This document shows, piece by piece, positions 1 to 9,226 of a DNA stretch of 64,000 nt. The DNA is taken from positions 248,001-312,000 of the forward strand of contig NZ_JAKZLC010000004.1 in NCBI RefSeq assembly GCF_022808815.1, written 5' to 3'. Source of the DNA: Geothrix paludis. GTDB lineage: Bacteria; Acidobacteriota; Holophagae; Holophagales; Holophagaceae. Made by a program: the position numbers and the translations under genes. The notes below the pieces were generated by a model. The model was not told the DNA's origin and made no database searches. It worked only from the letters and a program-made list of their open reading frames with translations. Position 1 is the stretch's first letter; every line of letters starts with the position of its first letter.

Positions 1-1
1 G

Positions 2-1900
2 TTCGCCAACCTCTTCGTGGACGTGCATTACTCCCACCACCAGGAGGACAACAAGGTCACCGGCCTCTACACGGATGCCGGACCGCAGAACACCATCGTC
101 TCCCTCTCTGCGCTCACGCCCGACCAGGCGCAGCAGGGCAACAGCTCCGCGATGGACCTGCGCGTCTACAAGAAGGATCTCCTCCGCGCGGACCTGACCT
201 GGCTCTTCAGCGCCCTGGGCAACCACACCGTCAAGTTCGGCGGCCAGAGCGGCGAAGACTCCCTCACCCGCACCTCCGGCATCAGCCAGGGCGCAGCCTA
301 TGAGAGCTTCGACCTCGGCACCTATACCTGGGGGGCCCTGCCCGGCGGCCAGGTGAGGTCGCAGCGTGCCCGTGTCCTGGGCGCCATCAACAACACGCCC
401 TCCCTCAAGGCCGCGGCCATCGCCGCCGGCTACACGCCGACCGGTACCGGCGGCGTGTTCCAGTCCTCGGACTTCAACAGCTACACGTTCAACGAAGCGA
501 ATCCCATCGGCGGCTACTACGGCTACCGGAATAATTTCGTGTCCTCGGCCAGCTCCACGCCCAAGCAGCTCACCCAGGGGTTTTACATCCAGGATCAGTG
601 GCAGGTCGGCCGGTTCACGCTGAGCCCCGGTTTCCGGTTCGACAAGTACGAGTACAAGGCGGACAACGGCCAGTCCCTCTTCAAAACGGACTACAACTTC
701 GCCCCCCGCATTGGCGCGACCTACGATGTGAAGGGTGACGGCCATTCCAAGATCTACGCCTATTGGGGCCGCTACATCGATCCCATCCGCCTGGACATGG
801 TGCGGTTCACCGGCAGCCTCCAGGCTTCGGCCACCACCGAAGACGTGCGGATGTTCAACACCTGGATCACCGCCATCAACCGCGGCACCAAGGGCTCTGT
901 GGACGCGGTCTTCGTCGACAAGTTCAAGCTCCCCAAGACCGATGAGTTCCGCCTCGGCTACGCCACCGATTTCGCCAGGATCTACTCCTTTGAAGTCGTC
1001 GGAACCCTGCGCCGCGACTTCGACATCGTGGAGGACTGGGACATCGGGCTCTACACCAGCGCCGACAACCTCGAAGGCGAGGCCCGGGCGTTGTGGGGCA
1101 TGGGCAGCGCCGCCACGGCGCCGTACGCCTCCCTTACCGCCCAGCAGAAACGCGTGGTGGACTACTTCCGAGGACTCGCCATGCCGGTTGAATATTTCGC
1201 CGGTGGTGGGTTCACCGGGGCCCAGAACCTGGCTCGTGCCAACGCGGGCCAGCTCAACTTCGCCCTGGCCAACCTGCCGGGCGGCGTCCGCAAGTACAAG
1301 ACCCTCGATGTCACCGTCAGCCGGCGGGAATCCAATAACTGGGGCGGCTTCGCTTCGGTCAGCCTGGTGGATGGACAGGGCAACAGCTTCAGCCTCGGCA
1401 ACGCCGACTACCAGGGCGATCTGGCGCAGTATGACCCCCGCCTGCCTTACATGAACGGCAAGCTGGATGGCTCCGTGGACTGGATGGCGAAGTTCAACGC
1501 CTTCTACCACTGGGACATGGGCTTGCAGGTGGCCATGAACTTCAATGCGAACTCCGGCTACCACTACAGCGCCAGCGACAAGGTCGGCACCCGCGTGCTG
1601 AACAGCGCTCCCAAGGACATCAACGATGTGTTCACCGAGCAGGCCGGGAAGTTCCGGACCCCCAATTTCTGGCAGAGTGACATCCGCGTTCAGTACGCCT
1701 GGAAGTGGAACCAGAAGCTCCGCTCCGAGGTCTATCTGGACATCATCAATCTGACGAACCGCCAGGAGGTCACCGGGGTTTCCGAAGGCCTGAATGTCCG
1801 CTCCGGAACGACGACGATCTACAATGCGGCCGTAGCAGGCCAGCCTTACGCCTTCCAGGCGCCACGGCGCTACCAGATGGGCTTCCGCCTGAAGTTCTAG
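2..1900 (+). CDS. TonB-dependent receptor, Oar-like, C-terminal part (5' truncated by window)
   Basis: The frame is open from base 2, so the gene begins upstream of the window; about 632 residues are visible. They read as an outer-membrane beta-barrel: alternating aromatic strands, the block YIQDQWQVGRFTLSPGFRFD near residue 195, and then a stretch matching the 'fAPRiGatYDv.GDG.skiyayWGrY' pattern of Oar-type receptors. The protein ends in a terminal Phe, as expected for insertion by the BAM machinery. The plug and any carboxypeptidase-like N-terminal domain would lie outside the window. The family imports large substrates across the outer membrane using TonB energy; the substrate cannot be told from this fragment. 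A strong terminator follows directly. Family certain; ligand unknown. Confidence 0.9.
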   Translation, partial: FANLFVDVHYSHHQEDNKVTGLYTDAGPQNTIVSLSALTPDQAQQGNSSAMDLRVYKKDLLRADLTWLFSALGNHTVKFGGQSGEDSLTRTSGISQGAAYESFDLGTYTWGALPGGQVRSQRARVLGAINNTPSLKAAAIAAGYTPTGTGGVFQSSDFNSYTFNEANPIGGYYGYRNNFVSSASSTPKQLTQGFYIQDQWQVGRFTLSPGFRFDKYEYKADNGQSLFKTDYNFAPRIGATYDVKGDGHSKIYAYWGRYIDPIRLDMVRFTGSLQASATTEDVRMFNTWITAINRGTKGSVDAVFVDKFKLPKTDEFRLGYATDFARIYSFEVVGTLRRDFDIVEDWDIGLYTSADNLEGEARALWGMGSAATAPYASLTAQQKRVVDYFRGLAMPVEYFAGGGFTGAQNLARANAGQLNFALANLPGGVRKYKTLDVTVSRRESNNWGGFASVSLVDGQGNSFSLGNADYQGDLAQYDPRLPYMNGKLDGSVDWMAKFNAFYHWDMGLQVAMNFNANSGYHYSASDKVGTRVLNSAPKDINDVFTEQAGKFRTPNFWQSDIRVQYAWKWNQKLRSEVYLDIINLTNRQEVTGVSEGLNVRSGTTTIYNAAVAGQPYAFQAPRRYQMGFRLKF

Positions 1901-1918
1901 CGGAACCACATGCACCAT

Positions 1919-1952
1919 GGAGAAGGGGGCCATCCGGCCCCCTTCTCCTTTG
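1919..1952 (+). terminator. intrinsic terminator after TonB receptor
   Basis: A perfect 13-bp stem GGAGAAGGGGGCC / GGCCCCCTTCTCC with a 4-nt loop (ATCC) is followed by TTT. It starts 18 nt after the receptor stop codon. Confidence 0.85.
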
Positions 1953-2037
1953 CCACGGGCGCTGATGCCGTGGGGCGCCCACCCCGCGCTCCTCGAGCGG
2001 TGACGCGAGATTTCGTCAGGCGCGCTTCGACATCACA

Positions 2038-2595
2038 TCAGTCCTTGGGCACCCACTGGATATCGGCCACGCCGGCAGTGGCGTTCTCGGCGCGGGCGAG
2101 GGCGAAGAGCCAGTCGCTGAGGCGGTTCAGGTAGGCCAGGACGGCGGGGTTCAGCGGCTCCTCGTGGGTGAGGGCCACCACCTCGCGCTCGGCCCGGCGG
2201 CAGACCGTGCGAGCCAGGTGGGCGTGAGCCGAGGCGGACGTGCCCCCGGGCAGCACGAAGGCCGTCATGGGCGGCGCCAGGGCCGTCAGGCGGTCGATGT
2301 CCGCCTCCATGTCCGCCAGGGTCCAGGTGGGGGCGCTCATGCGAGCGCCCAGCAGCTCCTGGCGATTGGCCGGCGTGGCGAGGATGGCCCCTAGCACGAA
2401 GAGGTCATGCTGGACGCGCTGCAGGGCCTCCTGTGTGGCGCAGGGAGCCGTGGCGTGGAGCAGCAGCAGGCCCATGACGCTGTTCAGCTCGTCCAGAGTG
2501 CCATAGGCCACCAGGCGCAGGTGGGACTTGCTGACCCGCTCCCCCCCGAAAAGCCCCGAGGAGCCGTCATCGCCGGTGCGCGTATAGAGCTTCAT
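2038..2595 (-). CDS. cob(I)yrinic acid a,c-diamide adenosyltransferase, PduO type
   Basis: 185 residues, normal length for PduO/MMAB-type ATP:cob(I)alamin adenosyltransferases, which attach the adenosyl group to make coenzyme B12. The N-terminal ATP-binding motif TRTGDDGSSGLFGG lies at residues 5-18, followed by the family-typical YGTLDELNS. A second conserved motif, CRRAERE, is in the C-terminal half. The start has GAGG a short distance upstream. It is separated from the upstream pyrE by the repeat element at 2616-2739, so co-transcription with cysK-pyrE is possible but not certain. A B12-binding radical SAM protein elsewhere in the window (52003-50486) is a possible cobalamin user; that link is only inference. 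Confidence 0.93.
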   Translation of the reverse strand: MKLYTRTGDDGSSGLFGGERVSKSHLRLVAYGTLDELNSVMGLLLLHATAPCATQEALQRVQHDLFVLGAILATPANRQELLGARMSAPTWTLADMEADIDRLTALAPPMTAFVLPGGTSASAHAHLARTVCRRAEREVVALTHEEPLNPAVLAYLNRLSDWLFALARAENATAGVADIQWVPKD

Positions 2596-2615
2596 GACTG
2601 GACCTCAAAAAAACA

Positions 2616-2739
2616 GGACAGGATGAACAGGATTCTGAAGGATGAACAGGATTCAAAAACAAAAGACAAAAGCGAAACGAGAACTCTTTATTCTTCTTTA
2701 ATCCCGTTAATCCATCTTTTCATCCTGTTAATCCTGTCC
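2616..2739. repeat. opposed-arm short-period repeat element A (unit ACAGGAT)
   Basis: The left arm has GGACAGGATGAACAGGATT at 2616-2634 and a second copy AGGATGAACAGGATT at 2639-2653. The right arm (2700-2739) reads as the reverse complement of the same units, ending AATCCTGTCC. Units recur every 9-10 nt. The centre is AT-rich, unlike the surrounding DNA. It fills the pyrE-adenosyltransferase gap and holds no gene. Elements B (22563-22687) and C (49927-49993) have the same design with other units. Confidence 0.85.
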
Positions 2740-2766
2740 AAGCCTTTCGCCGGGATGGGTCGACGC

Positions 2767-3408
2767 CTACGCCCCGCCGCGGGCGCGGCTCCAGGCCACG
2801 GTATCGGTACGCCAGTCCGCCAGGGCGGCCAGGCCGGCGGCATCCAGGATGCCGCGGTGCTCGGCCTCCTCGGAGAGCACCTGGAAGGAGCCGAGCACCT
2901 CGAATGGAATGTGCGCCGAGGCGAAGGCCTGCTCCGCCTGGGGCAGGCCGTAGCTGAAGAGGGCCAGCACCGCCGGCACCTCGGCGCCCTCGGCCCGGAG
3001 GGCGTCCGCGCACTTGAGGCTGGACATCCCCGTGGAGATCAGGTCCTCGATGAGCACGGCGCGGTGCCCCTTGGCCAGGGGGCCCTCCACCTGGCGGCCC
3101 ATGCCGTGGTTCTTGGGCGTGGGGCGCACGTAGGCCATGGGCAGGCCCAGGCGGTCCGCCACCATGGCCGCCCAGGGCACGCCCGCCGTGGCGGCGCCGG
3201 CCACGAGCGTGGGGGCGAAGCTGGCGGCCCGCTCCGCCAGGGCCGCCACGATCTGGCCGCGGGCCTCGGGGAAGCCCAGGAGCTGGCGGTTGTCGCAGTA
3301 GATGGGCGCCTTCAGGCCGCTGGCCCAGGTGAAGGGGTCCAGGGGCTGGAGGCGCACGGCGCCGGCATCCAGGAGGCAGGCGACGAGGTCCCGGGGCGAG
3401 AGCGGCAT
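2767..3408 (-). CDS. pyrE: orotate phosphoribosyltransferase
   Basis: 213 residues, the usual size. It joins orotate to PRPP to give OMP in de novo pyrimidine synthesis, in the cytoplasm. The PRPP loop is VLIEDLISTGMSS at residues 118-130, with Glu-Asp in place of the more common Asp-Asp. The substrate-binding segment around YCDNRQLLGFPEARG is at 37-51, and the catalytic-loop region KNHGMGRQVEGPL at 99-111. Its ATG overlaps the cysK stop codon by one base (TGATG), so the two are translationally coupled. Product call is secure. Confidence 0.95.
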   Translation of the reverse strand: MPLSPRDLVACLLDAGAVRLQPLDPFTWASGLKAPIYCDNRQLLGFPEARGQIVAALAERAASFAPTLVAGAATAGVPWAAMVADRLGLPMAYVRPTPKNHGMGRQVEGPLAKGHRAVLIEDLISTGMSSLKCADALRAEGAEVPAVLALFSYGLPQAEQAFASAHIPFEVLGSFQVLSEEAEHRGILDAAGLAALADWRTDTVAWSRARGGA

Positions 3409-4355
3409 CAGAGCTCCAGGTCGGCCACGGGCTGCTTGGACATGTAGCGCTCGGCCCCGTCGGGGAAGAGCGTCACCACCCGGGAACCGGCGGGCAGGGT
3501 CTTCGCGAACTCGCGAGCGGCCCAGGCATTGGCCCCCGCGGAGGCGCCCACCAGGCAGCCCTCGGTGGCGATGAGCTCCCGGGCCGTAGCCAGGCTGTCA
3601 GCGTCCGCCACGTCGATGATGCGATCCGCCAGGGAGAGGTCGAGGCTGGCGGGGATGAAGCCGTTGCCCACGCCCTCCACCACCCACTCGCCCACGGGGG
3701 CGCCGCAGTAGACGGAGCCCACGGGCTGCACCACCACGGCCTTGAGGGCGGGGTTCTTCTCCTTGAGGTAGCGGGCGATGCCCGTGAAGGTGCCGCCGCT
3801 GCCGGCGCCCAGCACCACGGCGTCCACGCGGCCCTCCATCTGCTGCCAGATCTCGGGGCCCGTGGTGGCGTAGTGGCTGTCGGGGTTGCTCGGGTTGTCG
3901 AACTGCTGGGGCACGAAGGCGTGGGGGATGCTCGCCGCCAGCTCCTGGCACTTGGCGATGGCGCCCTTCATGCCCTGCTCCTTGGGGATGAGCACCAGCT
4001 CGGCCCCCAGGGCCTTCATGAGCATCATCTTCTCCCGGCTGTACTTCGTCGGCACGCAGAGGATGCAGCGGTAGCCCAGGGCCTTGGCGGCGATGGCGAG
4101 GCCCACGCCCGTGTTGCCGGCCGTGGGCTCGATGATGGTGCTCACGCCGGGCTTGATCTGGCCGAGCGCCTCCGCAGCCTTGATCATTCCCACGCCGATG
4201 CGGTCCTTCACGCTGCCGCCGGGGTTCAGGTACTCGAGCTTGGAGAAGAGCTGGAGGCCCGGCGCGAAACGGGTGAGGCGCAGCAGGGGAGTATTCCCCA
4301 CCAGGTCCAGGACGGTATCGACGACGGAAGGGAGTGATTTCAAGGCGACAGGCAT
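3408..4355 (-). CDS. cysK: cysteine synthase (O-acetylserine sulfhydrylase)
   Basis: 315 residues, a fold-type II PLP enzyme that makes cysteine from O-acetylserine and sulfide. The PLP lysine is K50 in NPGGSVKDR. PTAGNTG (about 93-99) is the phosphate/substrate loop, and the glycine-rich GAGSGGTFTG is near residue 177. The C-terminal half lacks a CBS domain, so it is not a cystathionine beta-synthase of the long type. The start has GGAGAT upstream. First gene of the cysK-pyrE pair. A cystathionine beta-synthase-like activity cannot be excluded from sequence alone, but CysK is the best reading. Confidence 0.92.
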   Translation of the reverse strand: MPVALKSLPSVVDTVLDLVGNTPLLRLTRFAPGLQLFSKLEYLNPGGSVKDRIGVGMIKAAEALGQIKPGVSTIIEPTAGNTGVGLAIAAKALGYRCILCVPTKYSREKMMLMKALGAELVLIPKEQGMKGAIAKCQELAASIPHAFVPQQFDNPSNPDSHYATTGPEIWQQMEGRVDAVVLGAGSGGTFTGIARYLKEKNPALKAVVVQPVGSVYCGAPVGEWVVEGVGNGFIPASLDLSLADRIIDVADADSLATARELIATEGCLVGASAGANAWAAREFAKTLPAGSRVVTLFPDGAERYMSKQPVADLEL

Positions 4356-4447
4356 GGGATCTCCGAACCCATGATTCTACTGTCCCGGGTCCATCTCTCC
4401 CACCCGGAGGCACGTTCTCCGGTGGAACGCGGTCCTTCCGGGGATAC

Positions 4448-6607
4448 CTACTCTCCGAATGGCGCGGTCCAGCGGAGGATCGCGTAGCCATCCGTGATGA
4501 TCAGGTCACCTTCGGGCGTCACCACCAGGTCGGTCGGGTCGGTGAAACTGACCTGGGACGACCCCAGCCGCACCCCCGACCGAACCGGGGAACCTCCCAG
4601 GGTCGCCAGCGAACCGTCGCTGGCCAGGGTCCGGATGGCCCGGTTTCCGCGGTCGCAGATCAGGATCCGGCCCGAGGGATGGGGTGCGATGGCGCGCGGT
4701 TCGCGCATCCGCCCCAGCCCGAAGGGGCCATCGGTGGATCCCGGGGATAGGTCCACTCCGGCCAACCGGGTGGAAGCTCCCGTCGGAGAAAGGCTCCAGA
4801 CGACTTGTGACAAGGGATCGGCCGCAAAAAGCCTGCCCGAGGCGTCGACCGTCAGCCCCGCGATGGAACGAACGCCCGCCGACACATCCGCCACGATGGA
4901 CAACTGACCGGTGGGAGTCAGTTTGCGGACTCGGGCCTGGGCGACCATCCCGGTCCCCTCGCCGAAGAAGATGTTGCCGCTGGCATCCTTGCAGAGGCCC
5001 GTGATTCCTCCGGTGCCGCCGGTCAGGAAGCTCGAGAGATCCCCCGTCTGGGTCACGGCGCCGATGGCATTCCCGCTGGAATAGAGCACCCGGCCATCGG
5101 CAAGCGGCAGCAGATGGGTATCGTCTCCCGATCCACTCAAGTAACCCCAGCCGACCTGCTTGCGGAGGGTGGATACGATTCCATCCGGCATCACCTTTCG
5201 GATCACGCCCGCAAACGCGCCACTGGCATCCTGGTCGGCGACGTAGATCTCCCCCTGGCTTCCCAGAGCGAGGCTCCGGGGACGGGCAAAGCGGGCGGCG
5301 GCCCCCGGGCCATCCTCCTGGAAGACCCCTCCGGCGCTCCAGCCCGCCAGGGATGCCGGCCGGCCACCGGGGAGCAGGGTGGCGATCTCTCCTCCGTAAT
5401 TCGCCACACCCAGGGCGAGGCGGTCTCCCATCCAGGCGAGCCCGAAGGGGAACCCGCCTCCGAGGAACCGGCCCTCCTTCCATCCGGTCACCGTGTGGAC
5501 CAGACCAGCGGCATCCCGGTACAGGAGCCCGAACCGAGACGTCGACAGGTAGATTCCGCCACTGGGGTCCGACGCCACCGCCTGGATGCTCGAGATGTAC
5601 CCGCTCTGGACGTCCGCCAGATCAAAGGTCAAGGGGACAGAGGATCTTGCGCCATTGGCATCCACGGACCAGAGCGTGCCGTCAAACGTCTCGATGACCA
5701 GCAATGAGCCGTTGGGAAGGACGGTCAGACCCCCAGGATAGGTGAACCCGGTCGAGAACTGGGTGGCCACGCCGGAAGGCGTGATGCGCTGGATCTCTCC
5801 CTTGAAATAGGCAGACACATACAGGTTTCCAGAAGCGTCCAGCGCTGGGTTGTATTGGAAGGCGCCGGAACCTCCCTGCGCGAAGCTCACGAACGTGCTT
5901 ACGGTTCCATCGGGGGCGATCTTCCGGATCTTCTGGTTCCCGAAATCAATGACGAGAATGGTTCCATCCGGAGCCACCGTCAGGCCGGCGATCTGGCCGA
6001 ACCTGGCGGAACCTGCGGGTCCGTCCACGTACCCAGCCTCGGCCGGGTTCCCAGCCAGGGTGGTGACCACCCCTGCGGGCGTCACCCGGCGCACGCTGTA
6101 CCAGAAGTTGGGATCAGCGACGATCAGGTTTCCCTGCGGGTCAGAGGCCATCAGCCAGGGCCAGGAAAACCGGGCCTCCCGGCCGATGCCGTCCAGGCAG
6201 CCGCTCCCACCCAGGTCTCCGGCGACGAGGTCCAGCCCCTGCGCCGCGACCTTGACCACCCGGGTTTCCGTGCGCTTGCCGTCCGTGGCCACCAGAGTGT
6301 AGGACTGCCTGAATCTGGGCGCGACGGTCGTGCTCCCCGACGTCCCGGACAGGGCCTGGCCGTCGAGCGAGACGGCGGTTACGGAAGCGTCCAGAGTCCA
6401 GGTGAGGGCCGTGGACGAACCCATGGGCACCACCGCCTGGGCAGCCGTGAAGGTCGAGATCAGGGGCGACGCGGGAGGCGGAGGTGGAGGCGGAGGAGGC
6501 GGGGTGGGCTGGGTGCCCCCTCCACCCCCACCACAGGCAACCAAGAACCCCAGGACGCATAGAGCCATCGGGAAGATGTGGCGACGCAAGGAGGGCGCGG
6601 GATTCAT
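4448..6607 (-). CDS. NHL-repeat beta-propeller lipoprotein
   Basis: 719 residues. The signal peptide ends in a lipobox with Cys25 (FLVAC), then a poly-Gly and poly-Pro linker (about 26-46). An Ig-like domain covers about 48-125. The remainder is made of NHL/SMP-30-like blades, seen as recurring phrases such as 'GxxxxPxGLTVxPDGxxLVxDxxNxxIRKI'. Such proteins are exported, lipid-anchored and often bind carbohydrate, protein or surface ligands; there are no catalytic residues to call. Start chosen for GAGG upstream. It lies 28 nt downstream of nothing on its own strand except leuS, which ends leftward of leuS's start and begins after this gene's promoter region. Function unknown beyond a surface or periplasmic propeller. 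Confidence 0.85.
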   Translation of the reverse strand: MNPAPSLRRHIFPMALCVLGFLVACGGGGGGTQPTPPPPPPPPPPASPLISTFTAAQAVVPMGSSTALTWTLDASVTAVSLDGQALSGTSGSTTVAPRFRQSYTLVATDGKRTETRVVKVAAQGLDLVAGDLGGSGCLDGIGREARFSWPWLMASDPQGNLIVADPNFWYSVRRVTPAGVVTTLAGNPAEAGYVDGPAGSARFGQIAGLTVAPDGTILVIDFGNQKIRKIAPDGTVSTFVSFAQGGSGAFQYNPALDASGNLYVSAYFKGEIQRITPSGVATQFSTGFTYPGGLTVLPNGSLLVIETFDGTLWSVDANGARSSVPLTFDLADVQSGYISSIQAVASDPSGGIYLSTSRFGLLYRDAAGLVHTVTGWKEGRFLGGGFPFGLAWMGDRLALGVANYGGEIATLLPGGRPASLAGWSAGGVFQEDGPGAAARFARPRSLALGSQGEIYVADQDASGAFAGVIRKVMPDGIVSTLRKQVGWGYLSGSGDDTHLLPLADGRVLYSSGNAIGAVTQTGDLSSFLTGGTGGITGLCKDASGNIFFGEGTGMVAQARVRKLTPTGQLSIVADVSAGVRSIAGLTVDASGRLFAADPLSQVVWSLSPTGASTRLAGVDLSPGSTDGPFGLGRMREPRAIAPHPSGRILICDRGNRAIRTLASDGSLATLGGSPVRSGVRLGSSQVSFTDPTDLVVTPEGDLIITDGYAILRWTAPFGE

Positions 6608-6635
6608 TGATGACCTCAGGGCAGAAAAAAAGAGT

Positions 6636-9083
6636 CTACCCTCTCACCACGATGCTCACGAGCTTGCCGCCCGGAGGAAGGACCACTTTCACGATCTCCT
6701 TGCCCGCCAGGTGGGGCTGGGCTTCGGCGCAGGCCAGGGCGGCCTCGCGGCGCTGCGCCTCGCCGGCGTGGGCCGGCACGGTGATGCGGCCGCGCACCTT
6801 GCCGTTCACCTGCACCACCACCAGCACCTCGTCGGCCTCCAGATACTGCGCGTCCGCCTCGGGCCAGGCGGCCTGCATGCAGAGGCCGGCCTTGCCGAGC
6901 TGGCTCCAAAGCTGCTCGGCCAGGTGGGGCGCCACGGGCGACATCATGCGCACGAAGGCGTCGAGCGCGTGCTGCATCGCGGCCCCGCGGTGCGGCGCGT
7001 CCGCGGGCAGGTCGGAGAGCGCGTTGGACAGCTCCATGAGGCCCGAGACCACGGTGTTGAACTGGTAGCGGCGCTCCAGGTCGTCCGTGAGCCGGGCGAT
7101 GGTCTGGTTGAGCTTGATGAGGAGGGTCTTCTCCGCGGCGGCGAGCTGGTCCTTGGTCGGCAGGGCGTCGCCCGTCACCGCGTGGTCCTCCACCATACGG
7201 GTGACGCGCTTGAGGAAGCGGCTGGCGCCCTCGATGCCCTCGAAACCGGTCCAGTCGATCTCCTTCTCGATGGGGGCGGCGAAGATCATGAAGAGCCGCA
7301 GGGCGTCCGCCCCGTACTTCGAAATCACCTCGTCGGGATCGACGATGTTGCCCTTGGACTTGCTCATCTTCGAGCCGTCCTTCAGCACCATGCCCTGGCA
7401 GATGAGCTTCTGGAAGGGCTCGGGGCCCGAAGCCAGGCCGAGATCGCGCAGCACCTTGTAGAAGAACCGCGCGTAGATGAGGTGCATGGTGGCGTGCTCG
7501 ATGCCACCCACGTAGAGATCCACGGGCATCCAGGCATCGCTCTCGGCCTTGGCAAAGGGCAGCTCCGTGTTCTTCGGGTCCAGGTAGCGCAGCCAGTACC
7601 AGCTCGAGTCCACGAAGGTGTCCATGGTGTCGGTCTCGCGCTTGGCCGGCTTGCCACAGCTTGGACACATCGTGTCCAAGAAGGAGGAAGACGTCGTCAG
7701 CGGCGAGGGGCCGTGGCCGGTGAAGGCCACATCCTCGGGCAGGCGCACGGGCAGGTTCTCGGGCTTCTCGGGGACGACGCCGCAGGCATCACAATGCACC
7801 GTCGGGATGGGCGTGCCCCAGTAGCGCTGGCGGCTGAGGCCCCAGTCCTTGAGCTTGTAGGTGGTCGTCTTCTCGGCGCGGGCGCCGAGCTTGGCGATCA
7901 TGGCCGTGACGGCATCCTCGCTCTTCATCCCCGTGAAGTCGCCGCTGTTGACCAGGGTGCCGAGGTCCCATTCGCTTTCCGATTCGATGACCTTTGGAAT
8001 GGGCAGGCCGTACTTCTTCGCGAATTCGTGGTCGCGCTCGTCATGGGCGGGCACGCCCATGACGGCCCCGGTGCCGTAGTCCATGAGCACGTAGTTGGCA
8101 GCGAAGACCGGCACCTTCTCGCCCGTGAAGGGGTGGATCACGGAGAGGGCCGTGCGGTGGCCCAGCTTCACGTCGCTGGTGAGTCGCTCCTCGCGGCTCA
8201 CGGCAGCCACCTGGTCGCAGAAGGCCTTCAGCGCGGGATCGGTCTCGGCGGCCTTCTCGATGGCGGGATGCTCGGTGCTGAGGGCCATGAACGTGACGCC
8301 GAAGAGCGTGTCCAGGCGCGTGGTGAACACCTCCACCTGGCGGATGCCCGCTAGGATCCGGCTGTCGCCTTCCAGGTCGAAGGCCAGACGCGCGCCCTCG
8401 GAGCGGCCGATCCAGTTGCGCTGCATGGTCTTCACGTTCTCGGGCCAGTCGAGGCCATCCAGGCACTCGAGCAGCTCGTCCGCGTACTTCGTCGTCTTGA
8501 AGAAGTACTGCTCCAGGGGCTTCTGCACGACGGGGAAGCCCGTGCGCTCGTCCTTGCCGTCCACCACCTGCTCGTTGGCCAGCACGGTTCCCAGCGCCTC
8601 GCACCAGTTCACGGTGCGCATGGCGCGGAACACGTCCCCCGCCTCCCACATCTTCAGGAAGAGCCACTGGTTCCAACGGTAGTAGTCGTCCTGGAAGCTG
8701 GCGATCTCGCGGTCCCAGTCGTAGCTGATGCCCATCTTCTGGATCTGGCCCTTCATCTCCTCGATGTTCTTGCGGGTCCAGATGGCGGGGTGGATGCCGT
8801 GCTTGATGGCGGCGTTCTCTGCCGGGAGGCCGAAGCTGTCCCAGCCGAGGGGGTGCATGACTTCGTAGCCCCGCATCCGGCGGAAGCGGGCCGTGACATC
8901 GCCCAGGGTGTAGTTCCGCACGTGGCCCATGTGGATGCGCCCGCTGGGGTAGGGCAGCATCACCAACATGTAGAAGGTCTTGGAATCCGGCAGCAGCTCC
9001 CCCGACCGCTTGGCGCGGAAAGCGCCGGACTCGAGCCAGCGGCGCTGGATCTCGGGTTCCTGGGTCAGGGGCTGGAAGGGCAT
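6636..9083 (-). CDS. leuS: leucyl-tRNA synthetase
   Basis: 815 residues, a class I aminoacyl-tRNA synthetase that charges tRNA-Leu. The HIGH motif is HMGH at residues 51-54 in PYPSGRIHMGHVRNYT. KMSKS is at 572-576. The CP1 editing domain is present, with TTRLDT and MGVPAHDERDHEFA blocks. Two zinc-knuckle cysteine pairs occur (CDACG and CPSCG). The anticodon-binding and C-terminal domains follow. GGAG lies upstream of the chosen ATG. Complete and apparently intact. Confidence 0.97.
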   Translation of the reverse strand: MPFQPLTQEPEIQRRWLESGAFRAKRSGELLPDSKTFYMLVMLPYPSGRIHMGHVRNYTLGDVTARFRRMRGYEVMHPLGWDSFGLPAENAAIKHGIHPAIWTRKNIEEMKGQIQKMGISYDWDREIASFQDDYYRWNQWLFLKMWEAGDVFRAMRTVNWCEALGTVLANEQVVDGKDERTGFPVVQKPLEQYFFKTTKYADELLECLDGLDWPENVKTMQRNWIGRSEGARLAFDLEGDSRILAGIRQVEVFTTRLDTLFGVTFMALSTEHPAIEKAAETDPALKAFCDQVAAVSREERLTSDVKLGHRTALSVIHPFTGEKVPVFAANYVLMDYGTGAVMGVPAHDERDHEFAKKYGLPIPKVIESESEWDLGTLVNSGDFTGMKSEDAVTAMIAKLGARAEKTTTYKLKDWGLSRQRYWGTPIPTVHCDACGVVPEKPENLPVRLPEDVAFTGHGPSPLTTSSSFLDTMCPSCGKPAKRETDTMDTFVDSSWYWLRYLDPKNTELPFAKAESDAWMPVDLYVGGIEHATMHLIYARFFYKVLRDLGLASGPEPFQKLICQGMVLKDGSKMSKSKGNIVDPDEVISKYGADALRLFMIFAAPIEKEIDWTGFEGIEGASRFLKRVTRMVEDHAVTGDALPTKDQLAAAEKTLLIKLNQTIARLTDDLERRYQFNTVVSGLMELSNALSDLPADAPHRGAAMQHALDAFVRMMSPVAPHLAEQLWSQLGKAGLCMQAAWPEADAQYLEADEVLVVVQVNGKVRGRITVPAHAGEAQRREAALACAEAQPHLAGKEIVKVVLPPGGKLVSIVVRG

Positions 9084-9226
9084 GGCGAAACTCCGGTAGA
9101 ACCCTTGATTCTACAAGGAAATCCCTCCGCCATCAGCCTGGGTCGCCCCCGGGGGACCCGGCGCGACCCCTGGAATTCCCCACCCGGGCCTGGAATCGGA
9201 GCAAGATATCTGCCCACGGAGGGCAT

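Noticed and set aside
2616-2739. Reading the periodic elements as CRISPR
   Set aside because: Units are 6-7 nt at 9-11-nt spacing in opposed arms, with no spacers or cas genes.
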